DNA from: Candidatus Pantoea formicae
GTDB taxonomy: Bacteria > Pseudomonadota > Gammaproteobacteria > Enterobacterales > Enterobacteriaceae
Direction: 5' to 3'
Assembly: GCF_011752625.1 (NCBI RefSeq)
Contig: NZ_VWXD01000002.1
Span: 310,001-374,000 of the forward strand
DNA length: 64,000 nt
Each line of letters starts with the position of its first letter. Position 1 is the stretch's first letter. This document shows, piece after piece, positions 39,840 to 50,274 of the stretch. The notes under the pieces are model-generated. The model searched no databases. It was not told where the DNA came from and saw nothing but the letters and a program-made list of their open reading frames with translations. Position numbers and translations under genes: made by a program.

Positions 39840-39866
39840 TTAAGCAATACGCTTCCACACCGATAA
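39840..39866 (+). promoter_or_regulatory. Sigma-28 (FliA) promoter of the chemoreceptor gene
   Basis: TTAAGCAA, 11-bp spacer, ACCGATAA. The spacing is exact for FliA (TAAAGTTT-N11-GCCGATAA) and the -10 differs at one base. Confidence 0.8.
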
Positions 39867-39900
39867 CCTCTCTACCAGCCTACTTTGCTCAGAGAGAATC

Positions 39901-41574
39901 ATGTTGACGAAAATGAAAATTGTGACTGCCATCATCTTGATGCTGTTGGTATTCACCGCCATGCAGGCCATCTCCGGCTCGCTATTTTTATCTTCCCTAA
40001 TCGCTGGTCAGCATAATTTCACTGCCAGTAACCAACTGTCGCATCAACAGCGTGAGTTCTCCGACAGCTGGCAAACACTGGTGAAAACACGCGTCATTAT
40101 CAACCGCGTCGCGATTCGTATTCTGAAAAATCAGACCGATGATGCTTCACGCGCGGCCATCAACAAGCTGCTGGTTTCTGCCGGTGCATCGCTTGATGAA
40201 GCTAAACAGCACTTTGACCGCTACAAAAGTGTCCCGCGTATTACAGGGCAAAGTGCAGCTTCCGCCCAGCTTATCGAAAATCAATTCAACAACTACTACC
40301 AACTGCTGAATCAATCTGCGGCCTTCCTGAAAGCCAACAACTATGCCGCCTATGGCGAGTTGGATGCACAGCAGGCGCAGGATGATTTGGAGGCGGCCTA
40401 CAAGCAATGGCGTGGTGACAATGTTCAACTGATCAATGCGCGCGCTGCAGATAACGATAGCACTTATCAGCATATGCTGGTGATGGTCGCGGTGATGGCG
40501 GTGATTGTGCTGCTGTTGCTGGTGGTGGTGTGGCAACTGGTCCGCCGCATTCTGCTGGCTCCAATGAAGCAGGTGCAGCAGCAAATGGAGCGTTTTGCCG
40601 ACGGCGACCTCTCTGCCAGTCTGAAGATTGAAGGACGCAGCGAAATGGCCGCCATCGCCGCGAGCCTCAACCATATGCAACAGGCCTTGTTGAGTACCAT
40701 CAACAATGTCCGCGACAGTGCCGATGCCATTTTTGGCAGTGCCAGTGCGATCGCTAACGGTAACAACGATCTCTCCTCGCGTACCGAACAACAAGCCGCC
40801 TCGCTGGAAGAGACCGCCGCGAGCATGGAGCAGTTGACTGCCACCGTCAAACAGAATGCTGATAACGCGCGCCAGGCCTCGCAATTAGCGAAAACCGCGT
40901 CGGAAACCGCAGACAAAGGCGGCAATGTGGTCGATGGCGTCGTAAAAACCATGCGCGATATTACCGACAGTTCGAAAAAAATTGCCGACATCACCAGCGT
41001 GATCGATGGTATTGCTTTCCAGACCAACATTTTGGCGCTCAATGCTGCCGTTGAGGCGGCGCGCGCGGGTGAACAGGGACGCGGCTTTGCCGTGGTAGCG
41101 GGCGAAGTCCGTAACCTCGCGCAGCGCAGTGCCCAGGCAGCGAAAGAGATTAAGCTGCTGATTGAGGGCTCCGTGCAGCGCGTCAATTTGGGTTCACAGC
41201 AAGTGAGCAGCGCCGGCGATACCATGCAGGAGATCGTCAGTGCGGTAACGCGCGTGACTGACATCATGGGCGAGATTGCATCTGCTTCTGACGAGCAAAG
41301 TCGCGGTATCGACCAGATTGGTGTGGCGGTAAACGAGATGGATCGCGTGACGCAGCAGAATGCCACGCTGGTTCAGGAGTCGGCTAACGCCTCGGCTTCG
41401 CTGGAGCAACAAGCGAGCAGCCTGTCGTCTGCGGTCGCACGCTTCAAAACCGGCTCACGTACTGTGACAGTGGTAGCCCCGGTGACGAAAGCGGTTAAAG
41501 CCCCCATCGCAGCAGCGCCACGTGCCCTACCCGCTGCCGGTGCGCAAAGCAATGACAATTGGGAAACCTTCTGA
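39901..41574 (+). CDS. Methyl-accepting chemotaxis protein, Tsr/Tar type
   Basis: A 557-residue chemoreceptor: TM1 (about 7-31), periplasmic four-helix TarH-type sensor, TM2 (about 191-213), HAMP (about 214-268), methylation helices and the signalling tip [36 protein letters not shown]. It ends in NWETF, the CheR/CheB-binding pentapeptide found on Tar and Tsr, so it is a high-abundance type. Ligand is unknown. Likely expressed with flagellar class 3 genes from the FliA promoter. Confidence 0.95.
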   Translation: MLTKMKIVTAIILMLLVFTAMQAISGSLFLSSLIAGQHNFTASNQLSHQQREFSDSWQTLVKTRVIINRVAIRILKNQTDDASRAAINKLLVSAGASLDEAKQHFDRYKSVPRITGQSAASAQLIENQFNNYYQLLNQSAAFLKANNYAAYGELDAQQAQDDLEAAYKQWRGDNVQLINARAADNDSTYQHMLVMVAVMAVIVLLLLVVVWQLVRRILLAPMKQVQQQMERFADGDLSASLKIEGRSEMAAIAASLNHMQQALLSTINNVRDSADAIFGSASAIANGNNDLSSRTEQQAASLEETAASMEQLTATVKQNADNARQASQLAKTASETADKGGNVVDGVVKTMRDITDSSKKIADITSVIDGIAFQTNILALNAAVEAARAGEQGRGFAVVAGEVRNLAQRSAQAAKEIKLLIEGSVQRVNLGSQQVSSAGDTMQEIVSAVTRVTDIMGEIASASDEQSRGIDQIGVAVNEMDRVTQQNATLVQESANASASLEQQASSLSSAVARFKTGSRTVTVVAPVTKAVKAPIAAAPRALPAAGAQSNDNWETF

Positions 41575-41590
41575 GTCGACAATAAAACCT

Positions 41591-41702
41591 GGTCGCCATG
41601 AATGGCGACCCTACGGGAACAAGTGCGGGTTTGTAGGGTGCGCATTAATGGCGATCCAATCTGCGAAAGCGGGATTTCGTAGGGCGCGCATTTATGCGCA
41701 CC
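41591..41702. repeat. Three intergenic palindromic repeat units
   Basis: Three ~24-base units after the chemoreceptor gene: 41591-41614, 41633-41657 and 41679-41702. All contain a GTAGGG box (in reverse in the first) plus a short palindrome of the type GGTCGCCATGAATGGCGACC or GCGCATTTATGCGC. They look like the small palindromic elements scattered in enterobacterial genomes and may form hairpins in the 3' end of the transcript. Confidence 0.75.
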
Positions 41703-41713
41703 TCTTTAACATT

Positions 41714-42619
41714 TTAAGTTTTTAACTTCGGATCTAACGCATCTCGCAGCCCATCACCCAGCAGATTGAACGCCAGCACGGTCAGGAAAATCGCCAGACT
41801 CGGGAAGATCGCCACATGCGGCGCAATCACCATATCGGCTCGCGCCTCATTGAGCATCGCGCCCCACTCCGGTGTTGGCGGCTGTGCGCCCAGTCCGAGG
41901 AAAGACAAACTTGCTGCCGTGATGATTGAGGTGCCAATACGCATGGTGAAGTAGACCACGATAGACGATACGGTACCCGGTAGAATATGACGCATGATGA
42001 TGGTCCAGTCGGATGCACCAATGCTGCGGGCAGATTCAATAAAGGTTTGATGCTTCAGTACTAAAGTATTACCGCGCACCAGACGGGCAAAGGCTGGGAT
42101 ACTAAAAATCGCCACCGCCACAATCACGTTACTCATGCCGCTTCCCATGATCGCCACCACCGCAATCGCCAGCAAGATGCCGGGAAAGGCGAATAGCACA
42201 TCACAAATACGCATGGTGATACGATCCCACCAGCCTTCGTAATATCCCGCCAGTAGGCCCAGCATCGTGCCAATCAGTGCGCCGATCGCCACCGAGAAGA
42301 ACCCGGCAATCAATGAAATTCGCGTCCCCACCAGCACACGACTAAAAATATCGCGTCCCAGCGAATCAACGCCAAACCAGTGCATCATCGACGGCCCTTC
42401 ATTCAGCCTGTCGTAATCAAAATAGTTTTCTGCATCAAAAGGGGCAATCCAGGGCGCGACAAACGCGACCACAATTAACAGCAGCACAAACAGGCCCGCC
42501 ACCATCGCCACATGTTGATGGCGAAAACGGCGCCAAAATTCACGCCACGGCGTACGTACCCGGGTTTCCGTCATCATTGGCATGGTTTTCAATGCCGCTG
42601 CGCGTCGCCAGTTCTTCAA
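41714..42619 (-). CDS. gsiD: GsiD, glutathione ABC importer permease
   Basis: A 301-residue permease of the dipeptide/glutathione family (E. coli 303), six TM segments, EAA loop [20 protein letters not shown]. Works with GsiC. The start is TTG at 42619: GGAG lies seven bases upstream and the product MKNWRR aligns with E. coli RLFNWRR. Last gene of iaaA-gsiABCD; 11 bases after gsiC. Confidence 0.95.
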   Translation of the reverse strand: MKNWRRAAALKTMPMMTETRVRTPWREFWRRFRHQHVAMVAGLFVLLLIVVAFVAPWIAPFDAENYFDYDRLNEGPSMMHWFGVDSLGRDIFSRVLVGTRISLIAGFFSVAIGALIGTMLGLLAGYYEGWWDRITMRICDVLFAFPGILLAIAVVAIMGSGMSNVIVAVAIFSIPAFARLVRGNTLVLKHQTFIESARSIGASDWTIIMRHILPGTVSSIVVYFTMRIGTSIITAASLSFLGLGAQPPTPEWGAMLNEARADMVIAPHVAIFPSLAIFLTVLAFNLLGDGLRDALDPKLKT

Positions 42620-42630
42620 AGTGCGGCTCC

Positions 42631-43551
42631 TTACCTGTAACGAATGGCCGGGTTAATTGCCGCGTACAACATATCGACAATGAGATTGATCAAGATAAAT
42701 TCCAGCGAGAACAGCAAGACTTCAGCCTGAATCACCGGATAATCACGCATCTCCACGGAGTCCACCAGCAGACGGCCTAAGCCGGGCCAGTTGAACACCA
42801 CCTCCACCACGATTGAACCTCCCAGCAAAAAACCGAACTGCAGGCCCATCATGGTCACTACGGGAATCATGGCATTACGCAGGCCGTGCTTCACCACCAC
42901 CAGCGATTCGCGTACCCCTTTGGCGCGTGCGGTGCGCATGTAATCTTCCTGCATGACTTCGACGAAGGAGGCGCGAGTAAAACGCGCCATCACGGCGGCA
43001 ACGGCTGCACCCAAGGTAATGGAGGGGAGAATGTAATGTTTCCAGCTATCTGCACCCACGGTCGGCAACCAGCCCAATTCCACTGAGAAGACCTGCATCA
43101 GCAGCATCCCCAGTGCAAAAGCCGGGAAAGAGATGCCCGATACCGCCAGCGTCATGCCGATACGATCCGGCCAGCGATTGCGCCACACGGCGGAGACAAT
43201 GCCAATCGCCATACCAAAAATCACCGCCCACACCATACTGGTGAGCGTCAGCCACAGCGTGGGGAAAAAGCGCGCAGCAATCTCTGCGGATACCGGACGC
43301 TTCGATACCATCGACTGACCGAAATCCCCCTGAACCGCATTGAGAATAAAGTGCCAGAACTGTTGGATGAGCGGCTGATCGAGGCCCAAATCCTGACGCA
43401 CCAGCGCGACGACGGACGCATCCGCTTCCGGGCCAGCAATCAAGCGCGCGGGGTCGCCTGGCAGCAGGTGAACGAACAAGAACACCAGCACAGCGACAAT
43501 CAGCAACGTGGGAATCAATCCCAGAATACGTTTGAGAAAATAATTGAGCAT
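42631..43551 (-). CDS. gsiC: GsiC, glutathione ABC importer permease
   Basis: A 306-residue permease, same length as E. coli GsiC, with the conserved start [16 protein letters not shown], six TM segments and EAA loop [21 protein letters not shown]. It follows gsiB after 49 bases that hold a hairpin. Confidence 0.96.
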   Translation of the reverse strand: MLNYFLKRILGLIPTLLIVAVLVFLFVHLLPGDPARLIAGPEADASVVALVRQDLGLDQPLIQQFWHFILNAVQGDFGQSMVSKRPVSAEIAARFFPTLWLTLTSMVWAVIFGMAIGIVSAVWRNRWPDRIGMTLAVSGISFPAFALGMLLMQVFSVELGWLPTVGADSWKHYILPSITLGAAVAAVMARFTRASFVEVMQEDYMRTARAKGVRESLVVVKHGLRNAMIPVVTMMGLQFGFLLGGSIVVEVVFNWPGLGRLLVDSVEMRDYPVIQAEVLLFSLEFILINLIVDMLYAAINPAIRYR

Positions 43552-43570
43552 GCAAAATCCTGCGCAGCAT

Positions 43571-43594
43571 CGGCCAGCCTCGCAAGGCTGGCCG
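43571..43594 (-). promoter_or_regulatory. Hairpin between gsiB and gsiC
   Basis: CGGCCAGCC/GGCTGGCCG, 9-bp GC-rich stem with a 6-base loop, no T-run. Probably an mRNA-stabilising structure after the binding-protein gene. Confidence 0.55.
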
Positions 43595-43600
43595 CGTCTG

Positions 43601-45136
43601 TTACTTCAGATCCGCCTCATCAAAATTGAATGAGGTATCAGGCATGACGTAAAAACCAGTGAGGCTTTTATTGTTAGCAGAGAGCAGTTGCTCCACCACC
43701 AGTGGGATCCACGGATGGTCATTCCAGATACGATCCTGCGCGTCTTTGTACAGTTTCGCTTTCTGGTCACGATCGGTGGTCTTCAGCGCATCACTGAGGT
43801 CTTTATCCACTTGTGGATTACTGTAGAACGCGGTGTTGAAGATCGCCGGCGGCCAAGACGTGGTAGCGAACAGCGGCGTTAGCGCCCAGTCAGCTTCGCC
43901 AGTGGAAGCTGACCAGCCTGTGTAGAACATTCGTACACCGCTTTCTTTCTGCCCCTTACTTTCAACTTCTGCCGCACGCTGGCCGGCATCCATCGCCGTC
44001 ACTTTCACCTTCACGCCGACCTGCGCCAACTGCTGTTGAGTAAATTGCAGCACTTTCTGCGCGGTACTGTGGTTATGTGAGGACCAGAGTGTGGTTTCAA
44101 AACCGTTCGGGAATCCCGCTTCCTTCAACAGTTCGCGCGCTTTCGCTGGATCATATTTGATCGCTGGATAGGTTTGCGCAAAATCGATGGCGGGCGGCAC
44201 AATACCGGTCGCTGGCGTGGCATAGCCGGCGAAAGCCACTTTGGCTAAGGCCTGGCGGTTGATAGCGTATTCCAATGCCTCACGCACTTTTGGGTTGTCG
44301 AACGGCTTCTGCGTGACGTTAAGGCTGATATAACGCTGCATGATCGAAGGCGTGGTCACCACATCAAGCTTGCTGTTGCCTTTTAACAGGCTGGCCTGCT
44401 CAAAGGGAACGGGGAAAGCAAAAGTCGCTTCGCCGGTCTGCAACATCGCCGCGCGGGTGTTGTTATCCACCACCGGGCGGAAGGTGATGCTATCCAGCTT
44501 CGGATAGCCCTTCTTCCAGTAACCGTCCCACTTCTTCACTTTAACAAAGTCGGTCTGGTTCCAGGTCACAAACTCATACGGCCCGGTGCCCACCGGATGG
44601 AAGCCGATGTCCTTGCCATATTTTTTAAGCGCGGTGGGCGAAATCATTACCGCAGCAGGGTGCGCAAGGTTATTGATAAAGGCCGAGAACGGCTGCTTCA
44701 GCGTAATCTTCACCGTGGTTGGATCGACCGCCTCGGTGCTGGCGACATACTTGAACAGGTTGTAGCGCTTGAGGTGATTATCTGGATTGCTGGCGCGATC
44801 GATATTGGCTTTCACCGCTTCAGCATTGAAGTCCGTACCATCCTGGAACTTCACGCCTGAGCGCAGCTTAATAGTGTAGGTCAAACCATCGCTGCTGGTC
44901 TGGTAACTCTCGGCCAACACGTTTTGCAGCTTCATGTCTTTATCGAAGCCAAACAGCCCTTGATAGAAAGCCTTGGCTACCGATTGCGACAGCGTATCGT
45001 TAGCATCATACGGGTCCATCGTCGTAAAGGTCGACGCCACAGCAATCACCGCGTCCTTCGCTGCCCACGCCGGCAATGCCAGCGCCGAACTCAACAACCC
45101 GGCAGTGATAACCCCTTTTCGCATAATGTGGTGCAT
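43601..45136 (-). CDS. gsiB: GsiB, periplasmic glutathione-binding protein
   Basis: A 511-residue SBP_bac_5 receptor (E. coli 512) with signal peptide ending near AWA-AKD. Family features [31 protein letters not shown] and YAINRQAL are present. It binds glutathione in the periplasm. AGGAG lies upstream of the first ATG at 45136; a second ATG four codons in is possible. Confidence 0.96.
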   Translation of the reverse strand: MHHIMRKGVITAGLLSSALALPAWAAKDAVIAVASTFTTMDPYDANDTLSQSVAKAFYQGLFGFDKDMKLQNVLAESYQTSSDGLTYTIKLRSGVKFQDGTDFNAEAVKANIDRASNPDNHLKRYNLFKYVASTEAVDPTTVKITLKQPFSAFINNLAHPAAVMISPTALKKYGKDIGFHPVGTGPYEFVTWNQTDFVKVKKWDGYWKKGYPKLDSITFRPVVDNNTRAAMLQTGEATFAFPVPFEQASLLKGNSKLDVVTTPSIMQRYISLNVTQKPFDNPKVREALEYAINRQALAKVAFAGYATPATGIVPPAIDFAQTYPAIKYDPAKARELLKEAGFPNGFETTLWSSHNHSTAQKVLQFTQQQLAQVGVKVKVTAMDAGQRAAEVESKGQKESGVRMFYTGWSASTGEADWALTPLFATTSWPPAIFNTAFYSNPQVDKDLSDALKTTDRDQKAKLYKDAQDRIWNDHPWIPLVVEQLLSANNKSLTGFYVMPDTSFNFDEADLK

Positions 45137-45199
45137 TGTTATCGTTCTCCTGTAATCCCTGTCATGCGCGACATCCTGAGATGACGCGGTTGCTTGCTG

Positions 45200-47053
45200 C
45201 TAGGCACCGCTGATGGCGTGGCGGGCGACAAAATGCCCCGGCGCCACTTCCAGTAACGGTGCCACTTCCGGCTCATCGCCCAGCGGGCGAATCGGGCTGG
45301 GGATCTCATCCACCATTAACGCCCGCTCACGGTGACGGTGCGCCGGATCGGCGACCGGCACTGCGGCCATCAGTTTCTTGGTGTAAGGATGGCGCGGCTG
45401 CTCAAACACCGCCTGGCGTGGCCCCATCTCTACAATCTGTCCGAGATACATCACTGCAACACGATGGCTGATGCGTTCTACAACCGCCATATCGTGCGAT
45501 ATAAACAGGAAGGCGATGCCAAACTCGCGCTGCAAGTCGAGCATCAGGTTAATGATTTGCGCCTGTATCGAGACGTCCAGCGCCGAGACCGACTCATCGG
45601 CAATCACCACTTTCGGGTTGAGTGCCAGCGCGCGGGCGATACAAATACGCTGCCGCTGGCCGCCGGAAAACTCGTGCGGATAGCGCTGGGCATGCTCAGG
45701 CAAAAGACCGACTCGCTCCAACAACCAGGCCACGCGCTGCTCCGCCTGACGTCGATCCATGGTGTTGTGCACCAACAGAGGTTCCATAATGGAAAAACCT
45801 ACCGTCAGGCGGGGATCGAGTGAGGCATAAGGATCTTGAAAGATAAACTGAATATCACGGCGCAACGAGGCCAACGCATGCCCCTGAAGCGCATCAATAC
45901 GCTGGCCGTTGAAGGTGATGGTTCCCCCCTGGCTGGCCACTAAGCGCAGCAATGAACGACCGATAGTCGATTTGCCGCAGCCCGACTCCCCGACCAGCGC
46001 CAGCGTCTCCCCGGCGTAAAGGTCGAAGCTCACCTTCTCCACCGCATGCACGCGCCGCTTCACGCGGTTGAATACACCACCGCGAATATCAAAACGCGTC
46101 ACGAGATCGCGCACCTGCAAAATCGGCGGTTCACTGGCACGCACCGTATCCTGCGGCGTCGCCGCTTCTTCACGGCCATTGGTATGCAGCAGCGGGAATT
46201 TTGCCGGCAATGGCTGGCCGCTCATCGCACCCAGTTTTGGCACCGCCGCCAGCAAGGCCCGCGTGTAAGGTTGCTGAGGGGCGTCAAACAACTGCTGTAC
46301 TGGCGCACGCTCGACGACATCGCCGCGATACATTACCTGTACACGGTCAGCCATCTCCGCTACCACGCCCATGTCATGGGTGATAAAAATCACCCCCATC
46401 TGCATCTCTTTTTGCAGCACACGGATCAGTTGCAGAATTTGGGCCTGGATGGTGACGTCAAGCGCGGTGGTGGGTTCATCCGCAATTAACAATGCGGGCT
46501 TACATGACAGCGCCATCGCGATCATCACGCGCTGGCGCATGCCGCCAGAGAGCTGATGGGGATAGCGTGATAGCACATTGTGAGCTTCAGGAATACGCAC
46601 CAGATCCAACATGCGCCGTGCTTCAGCCTGCGCCTGCTGGTGACTTTTCCCCTGATGTAAACGAATAGACTCCGCGATCTGTTCACCCACGGTGAAGACC
46701 GGATTGAGCGAGGTCATCGGCTCCTGGAAAATCATCGCCATATCAGCGCCGCGGACTTTACGCATCTGACTGGAAGACGCTCGCATCACATCCAGTACTT
46801 CGCCGTTGCGCCGCCGCAGTTGAATCTCGCCGGTCACTTCACCGCCCGCCTGTTGAATCAGGCGCATCAATGCCAGTGAAGTGACCGATTTTCCTGAGCC
46901 CGACTCACCGACCAACGCCAGCGTTTCACCACGATGCAAATCCAGAGACAGATTACGCACCGCTTCGGTAATGCGGCCTTCATGTTGAAATCGGACATTA
47001 AGGTCACGCACCGCCAAAACCTGCTCAGGCGCAAACTGCTGATGATCCGTCAT
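45200..47053 (-). CDS. gsiA: GsiA, glutathione ABC importer ATPase (duplicated)
   Basis: A 617-residue protein with two fused ABC ATPase domains (E. coli 623): Walker [10 protein letters not shown] and GESGCGKST, signatures LSGGMRQRV and FSGGQRQRI, Walker [13 protein letters not shown] and [12 protein letters not shown]. It energises GsiCD. SD GGAG eight bases before ATG 47053. Nine bases separate it from iaaA, so the two are one transcript. Confidence 0.96.
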   Translation of the reverse strand: MTDHQQFAPEQVLAVRDLNVRFQHEGRITEAVRNLSLDLHRGETLALVGESGSGKSVTSLALMRLIQQAGGEVTGEIQLRRRNGEVLDVMRASSSQMRKVRGADMAMIFQEPMTSLNPVFTVGEQIAESIRLHQGKSHQQAQAEARRMLDLVRIPEAHNVLSRYPHQLSGGMRQRVMIAMALSCKPALLIADEPTTALDVTIQAQILQLIRVLQKEMQMGVIFITHDMGVVAEMADRVQVMYRGDVVERAPVQQLFDAPQQPYTRALLAAVPKLGAMSGQPLPAKFPLLHTNGREEAATPQDTVRASEPPILQVRDLVTRFDIRGGVFNRVKRRVHAVEKVSFDLYAGETLALVGESGCGKSTIGRSLLRLVASQGGTITFNGQRIDALQGHALASLRRDIQFIFQDPYASLDPRLTVGFSIMEPLLVHNTMDRRQAEQRVAWLLERVGLLPEHAQRYPHEFSGGQRQRICIARALALNPKVVIADESVSALDVSIQAQIINLMLDLQREFGIAFLFISHDMAVVERISHRVAVMYLGQIVEMGPRQAVFEQPRHPYTKKLMAAVPVADPAHRHRERALMVDEIPSPIRPLGDEPEVAPLLEVAPGHFVARHAISGA

Positions 47054-47062
47054 GCCTGCTCC

Positions 47063-48028
47063 TTAGCTGTCGCGGTAAATCGCTACCTCTACTTCGCCAC
47101 CTACATAGGCGAATCCTCGGTACATCCCCTCGCTGTTGAACGGCAGTGCCACATTGCCGTGGCTATCGATGGCAATCAGCCCGCCACTGCCTTCCAGCTC
47201 TTGTACTTTGTCATGAATGACATTGGCGGTGGCTTGTTGCAAGGTACGTCCGCCGTATTCCATCTGGGCCGACACATCATAAGCCGCCAAGGTGCGAATA
47301 AAGACTTCGCCCGTGCCGGTGCAAGATACGGCGACCGTCTCATTATTAGCGTAGCAGCCTGCTCCCACTAGCGGGGAGTCACCCACGCGTCCAGCTTGCT
47401 TGTTCGTCATGCCGCCGGTCGAGGTCGCGGCGGCCAGATTACCCTGAAGATCGAGCGCAACAGCACCTACGGTACCGAATTTGCGATCCGGGTCGAGCGG
47501 GTCATCGCCGTGAGACTGCGCTGCGCCGTCGTGATCGAGCAACATTTGCTGGCTGCCCAGCGCACGCTGCAATTGCTCCCAGCGTTCCGGCGTGGAGAAG
47601 AAATCGGCATCAACCTGTTCCAGCCCTTGCTCTGCCGCAAAGGCTTCTGCGCCAGCACCAATGAAAAGGACGTGAGGGCTGTTTTCCAGCACCTTACGCG
47701 CCGTCAAGACTGGGTTACGGATGTGACTGACACCCGCCACCGCACCAACGTCAAGCGTACGACCATCCATAATGCTGGCATCTAGTTCATGCGTCCCCTG
47801 ATGGGTAAATACCGCACCTTTACCGGCATTAAAGAGGGGACACTCTTCCAGTAAACGCACCGCTTCGGTGACCGCGTCGAGCGCGCTGCCGCCCGCCGCG
47901 AGGATTTGCTGTCCAGCGGTAACGATTGCGTTCAATTGCTGACGATAATGCTGTTCTTTTTCGGCGCTCATCGCTGCACGTGTAATCGCGCCTGCGCCGC
48001 CATGAATTGCGATAACTGCTTTAGCCAT
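47063..48028 (-). CDS. iaaA: Isoaspartyl peptidase / L-asparaginase precursor
   Basis: A 321-residue Ntn-hydrolase precursor that cleaves itself before the catalytic Thr in GTVGAVALD (about residue 186), giving alpha and beta chains. It removes beta-aspartyl residues from dipeptides. GGMTNKQAGRVGDSPLVGAG and GSGGLIAID are conserved. It leads iaaA-gsiABCD, linking peptide uptake with isoaspartyl dipeptide use. The interdomain loop is longer and the C-terminus shorter than in E. coli. Confidence 0.95.
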   Translation of the reverse strand: MAKAVIAIHGGAGAITRAAMSAEKEQHYRQQLNAIVTAGQQILAAGGSALDAVTEAVRLLEECPLFNAGKGAVFTHQGTHELDASIMDGRTLDVGAVAGVSHIRNPVLTARKVLENSPHVLFIGAGAEAFAAEQGLEQVDADFFSTPERWEQLQRALGSQQMLLDHDGAAQSHGDDPLDPDRKFGTVGAVALDLQGNLAAATSTGGMTNKQAGRVGDSPLVGAGCYANNETVAVSCTGTGEVFIRTLAAYDVSAQMEYGGRTLQQATANVIHDKVQELEGSGGLIAIDSHGNVALPFNSEGMYRGFAYVGGEVEVAIYRDS

Positions 48029-48185
48029 AACCGGTACCCTGTCCAGGAATCAGAGCCAAAAATACTGATTTAGAATGGTTTTCATCTTTTTTTGGCAATT
48101 TTCGACTATAGAAAGCCACTTCCAGCTTGTAAAGCAGAAAGTGTATCAGCGGTCATAACCTTTTAATGTGGATTATGCTTTTTTT

Positions 48186-48197
48186 GTCACATGTGAC
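48186..48197. promoter_or_regulatory. Palindrome in the iaaA-moeA divergent region
   Basis: GTCACATGTGAC, a 12-bp perfect palindrome 54 bp before moeA, after a T-run. Possible operator; no regulator assigned. The 222-base gap contains no further gene. Confidence 0.3.
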
Positions 48198-48250
48198 TCC
48201 GTAGAGAAATGCCACCATAATAGGCAGCAATTGAAATTAACCAGGCAGAG

Positions 48251-49492
48251 ATGGACATGGAACCTTTTACCGCAGGATTGATCTCCCTTGAAGATGCGCA
48301 GCAAAAGATGCTGCAACAGCTCACCCCCATCAGCGATTGCCTGAGCGTATCGCTGTTTGAAGCCGCCGGGCGTATCACCGCGAAACCAATCAGTTCACCC
48401 TTGGATGTGCCGCCATTCGATAACTCAGCGATGGACGGATACGCCGTACGTCTTCATGACGTGGCGGCCGATCGCCTACTCCCCGTCGCGGGCAAAGCCT
48501 TTGCCGGCGCCCCTTTTAATGGTGTGTGGCCTGAAGGCAGCGTGATTCGCATCATGACCGGCGCACCCGTTCCTGCGGGTTGCGATGCGGTGGTGATGCA
48601 GGAACAAACCGAGCAGCGCGATGGCGGCATCGTCATCACCGCTGAGGTGCGCAACGGACAAAATATTCGCCGTATTGGTGAGGATATTCAGGCGGGAAAA
48701 CAGGTGCTGGACGCCGGTGTTCGCCTGGGTGCTGCCGAGTTACCGTTGTTAGCTTCATTGGGCATTGCAGAAGTCAGCGTGCTGCGCAAACTGCGCGTGG
48801 CGATTTTTTCTACCGGTGACGAACTTCAGGCTGTGGGACAACCGCTGGCAGAAGGCCAGATATACGACACCAACCGCTTTACCGTCTCCCTGATGCTGAA
48901 AAAACTGGCGTGTGAAGTGATCGATCTGGGCGTGATTGCCGATGATCCCGAGGCATTACGTCAGGCGTTCAGCGAGGCGGATCGCCAGGCCGACGTAGTG
49001 ATCAGCACCGGTGGCGTATCAGTAGGCGAAGCCGACTTTACCAAAGCGATGCTGGAAGAACTGGGCGCCATCACCTTCTGGAAGCTCGCTATCAAACCTG
49101 GCAAGCCTTTTGCCTTTGGTCGTCTGGCCAACAGCTGGTTCTGCGGCTTACCCGGCAATCCGGTTTCTGCGGCGGTGACCTTCTATCAGCTAGTACAACC
49201 GCTCTTAGCCACCTTGACCGGCCAAACCACACGCATCATGCCACTGCGTCAACGTGCGCGCGCCAGCCAGCGCCTGAAGAAATCACCCGGCCGACTCGAC
49301 TTTCAACGCGGCATTCTCAGCCGCGGTGAAGATGGCGTATTGGAAGTCCGCAGCACCGGCGCGCAGGGTTCACATGTGTTCAGTTCCTTCGCACTGGCCG
49401 ACTGTTTTATCGTGTTAGATCGCGAGCGTGGTGATGTTGAAGCCGGGGAATGGGTGGAGGTTGAAGTCTTCAACAACCTGCTGGAGGGCTAA
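48251..49492 (+). CDS. moeA: MoeA, molybdopterin molybdenumtransferase
   Basis: A 413-residue enzyme (E. coli 411) that inserts molybdate into adenylylated molybdopterin. Conserved: [49 protein letters not shown] and GLPGNPVSA. The first ATG (48251) was kept because AGGCAG lies upstream; the ATG two codons later is also possible. The stop overlaps the moeB start (TAATG). Confidence 0.96.
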   Translation: MDMEPFTAGLISLEDAQQKMLQQLTPISDCLSVSLFEAAGRITAKPISSPLDVPPFDNSAMDGYAVRLHDVAADRLLPVAGKAFAGAPFNGVWPEGSVIRIMTGAPVPAGCDAVVMQEQTEQRDGGIVITAEVRNGQNIRRIGEDIQAGKQVLDAGVRLGAAELPLLASLGIAEVSVLRKLRVAIFSTGDELQAVGQPLAEGQIYDTNRFTVSLMLKKLACEVIDLGVIADDPEALRQAFSEADRQADVVISTGGVSVGEADFTKAMLEELGAITFWKLAIKPGKPFAFGRLANSWFCGLPGNPVSAAVTFYQLVQPLLATLTGQTTRIMPLRQRARASQRLKKSPGRLDFQRGILSRGEDGVLEVRSTGAQGSHVFSSFALADCFIVLDRERGDVEAGEWVEVEVFNNLLEG

Positions 49493-50244
49493 TGGACAGT
49501 GAGCTGAGTAATGAAGAGATGCTGCGCTACAATCGCCAGATTGTGCTGCGCGGCTTCGATTTTGACGGGCAAGAGAAGCTGAAAGCCTCGCGCGTATTGG
49601 TGGTCGGCTTGGGTGGCCTTGGCTGTGCCGCAGCCCCCTATTTGGCCTCCGCGGGCGTAGGGCATCTTACCCTGCTGGATTTCGACACCGTCAGCCTGAG
49701 CAATTTGCAGCGCCAGATTCTGCACAGTGATGCCACCATTGGTCAGCCCAAGGTGGAGTCTGCGCATCAGCAGCTGACGGCGATTAATCCGCATTGCCAG
49801 CTTGAAGCGATGAATGCCCAATTGGATGATGCACAACTCAGCGCACTGATTGCCCGTCATGATGCGGTAGTCGATTGCACCGACAACGTCAGCAGCCGTG
49901 AACAAGTGAACCGCTTATGCTTTCAGCACAAGGTTCCGCTGATCTCGGGCGCGGCCATTCGTATGGAAGGCCAGCTCAGTGTGTTCACCTGGCAACAAGG
50001 CGAGCCTTGCTACCGCTGCATTAGTCGTCTGTTTGGTGAGCAGACGTTAAGCTGCGTAGAAGCTGGCGTGCTGGCACCGCTGGTCGGTGTCATGGGTTCA
50101 ATGCAAGCGTTAGAGACGATAAAAGTGCTAACGGCGTGGGGACAACCTGCCAATGCACGATTGCTGATGTATGACGCAATGAGCGCGGAGTTTCGCAGCC
50201 TGAAGGTGGCGCAAGACCCGCACTGTGAGGTGTGCGGGAACTAA
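49492..50244 (+). CDS. moeB: MoeB, molybdopterin-synthase adenylyltransferase
   Basis: A 250-residue E1-like enzyme (E. coli 249) that adenylylates the C-terminus of MoaD. Nucleotide loop GLGGLGCAAAPYLASAG, catalytic Asp in VVDCTDN and the four zinc Cys (CYRC and CEVC) are visible. Translationally coupled to moeA. In E. coli fsaA and the ybiVWY region follow; here an accessory block does. Confidence 0.97.
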   Translation: MDSELSNEEMLRYNRQIVLRGFDFDGQEKLKASRVLVVGLGGLGCAAAPYLASAGVGHLTLLDFDTVSLSNLQRQILHSDATIGQPKVESAHQQLTAINPHCQLEAMNAQLDDAQLSALIARHDAVVDCTDNVSSREQVNRLCFQHKVPLISGAAIRMEGQLSVFTWQQGEPCYRCISRLFGEQTLSCVEAGVLAPLVGVMGSMQALETIKVLTAWGQPANARLLMYDAMSAEFRSLKVAQDPHCEVCGN

Positions 50245-50267
50245 AAAGGTGCGCATAGCTGCGCACC
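50243..50267 (-). terminator. Terminator after ygcU (also near moeB end)
   Basis: GGTGCGC/GCGCACC stem with a 6-base loop; on the minus strand it is followed by TTTTT, so it ends the ygcW-ygcU transcript. Partly overlaps the moeB stop region. Confidence 0.8.
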
Positions 50268-50274
50268 GACGCCA

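Noticed and set aside
40467..41366. 299-codon minus-strand frame across the chemoreceptor gene
   Set aside because: Antisense to a highly conserved signalling domain; composition (Ser, Ala, Cys, Thr) is typical of a shadow frame.
41591..41702. CRISPR-like array
   Set aside because: Only three units, non-identical, irregular spacing of about 20 bases, palindromic and in mixed orientation; no cas genes in the window.
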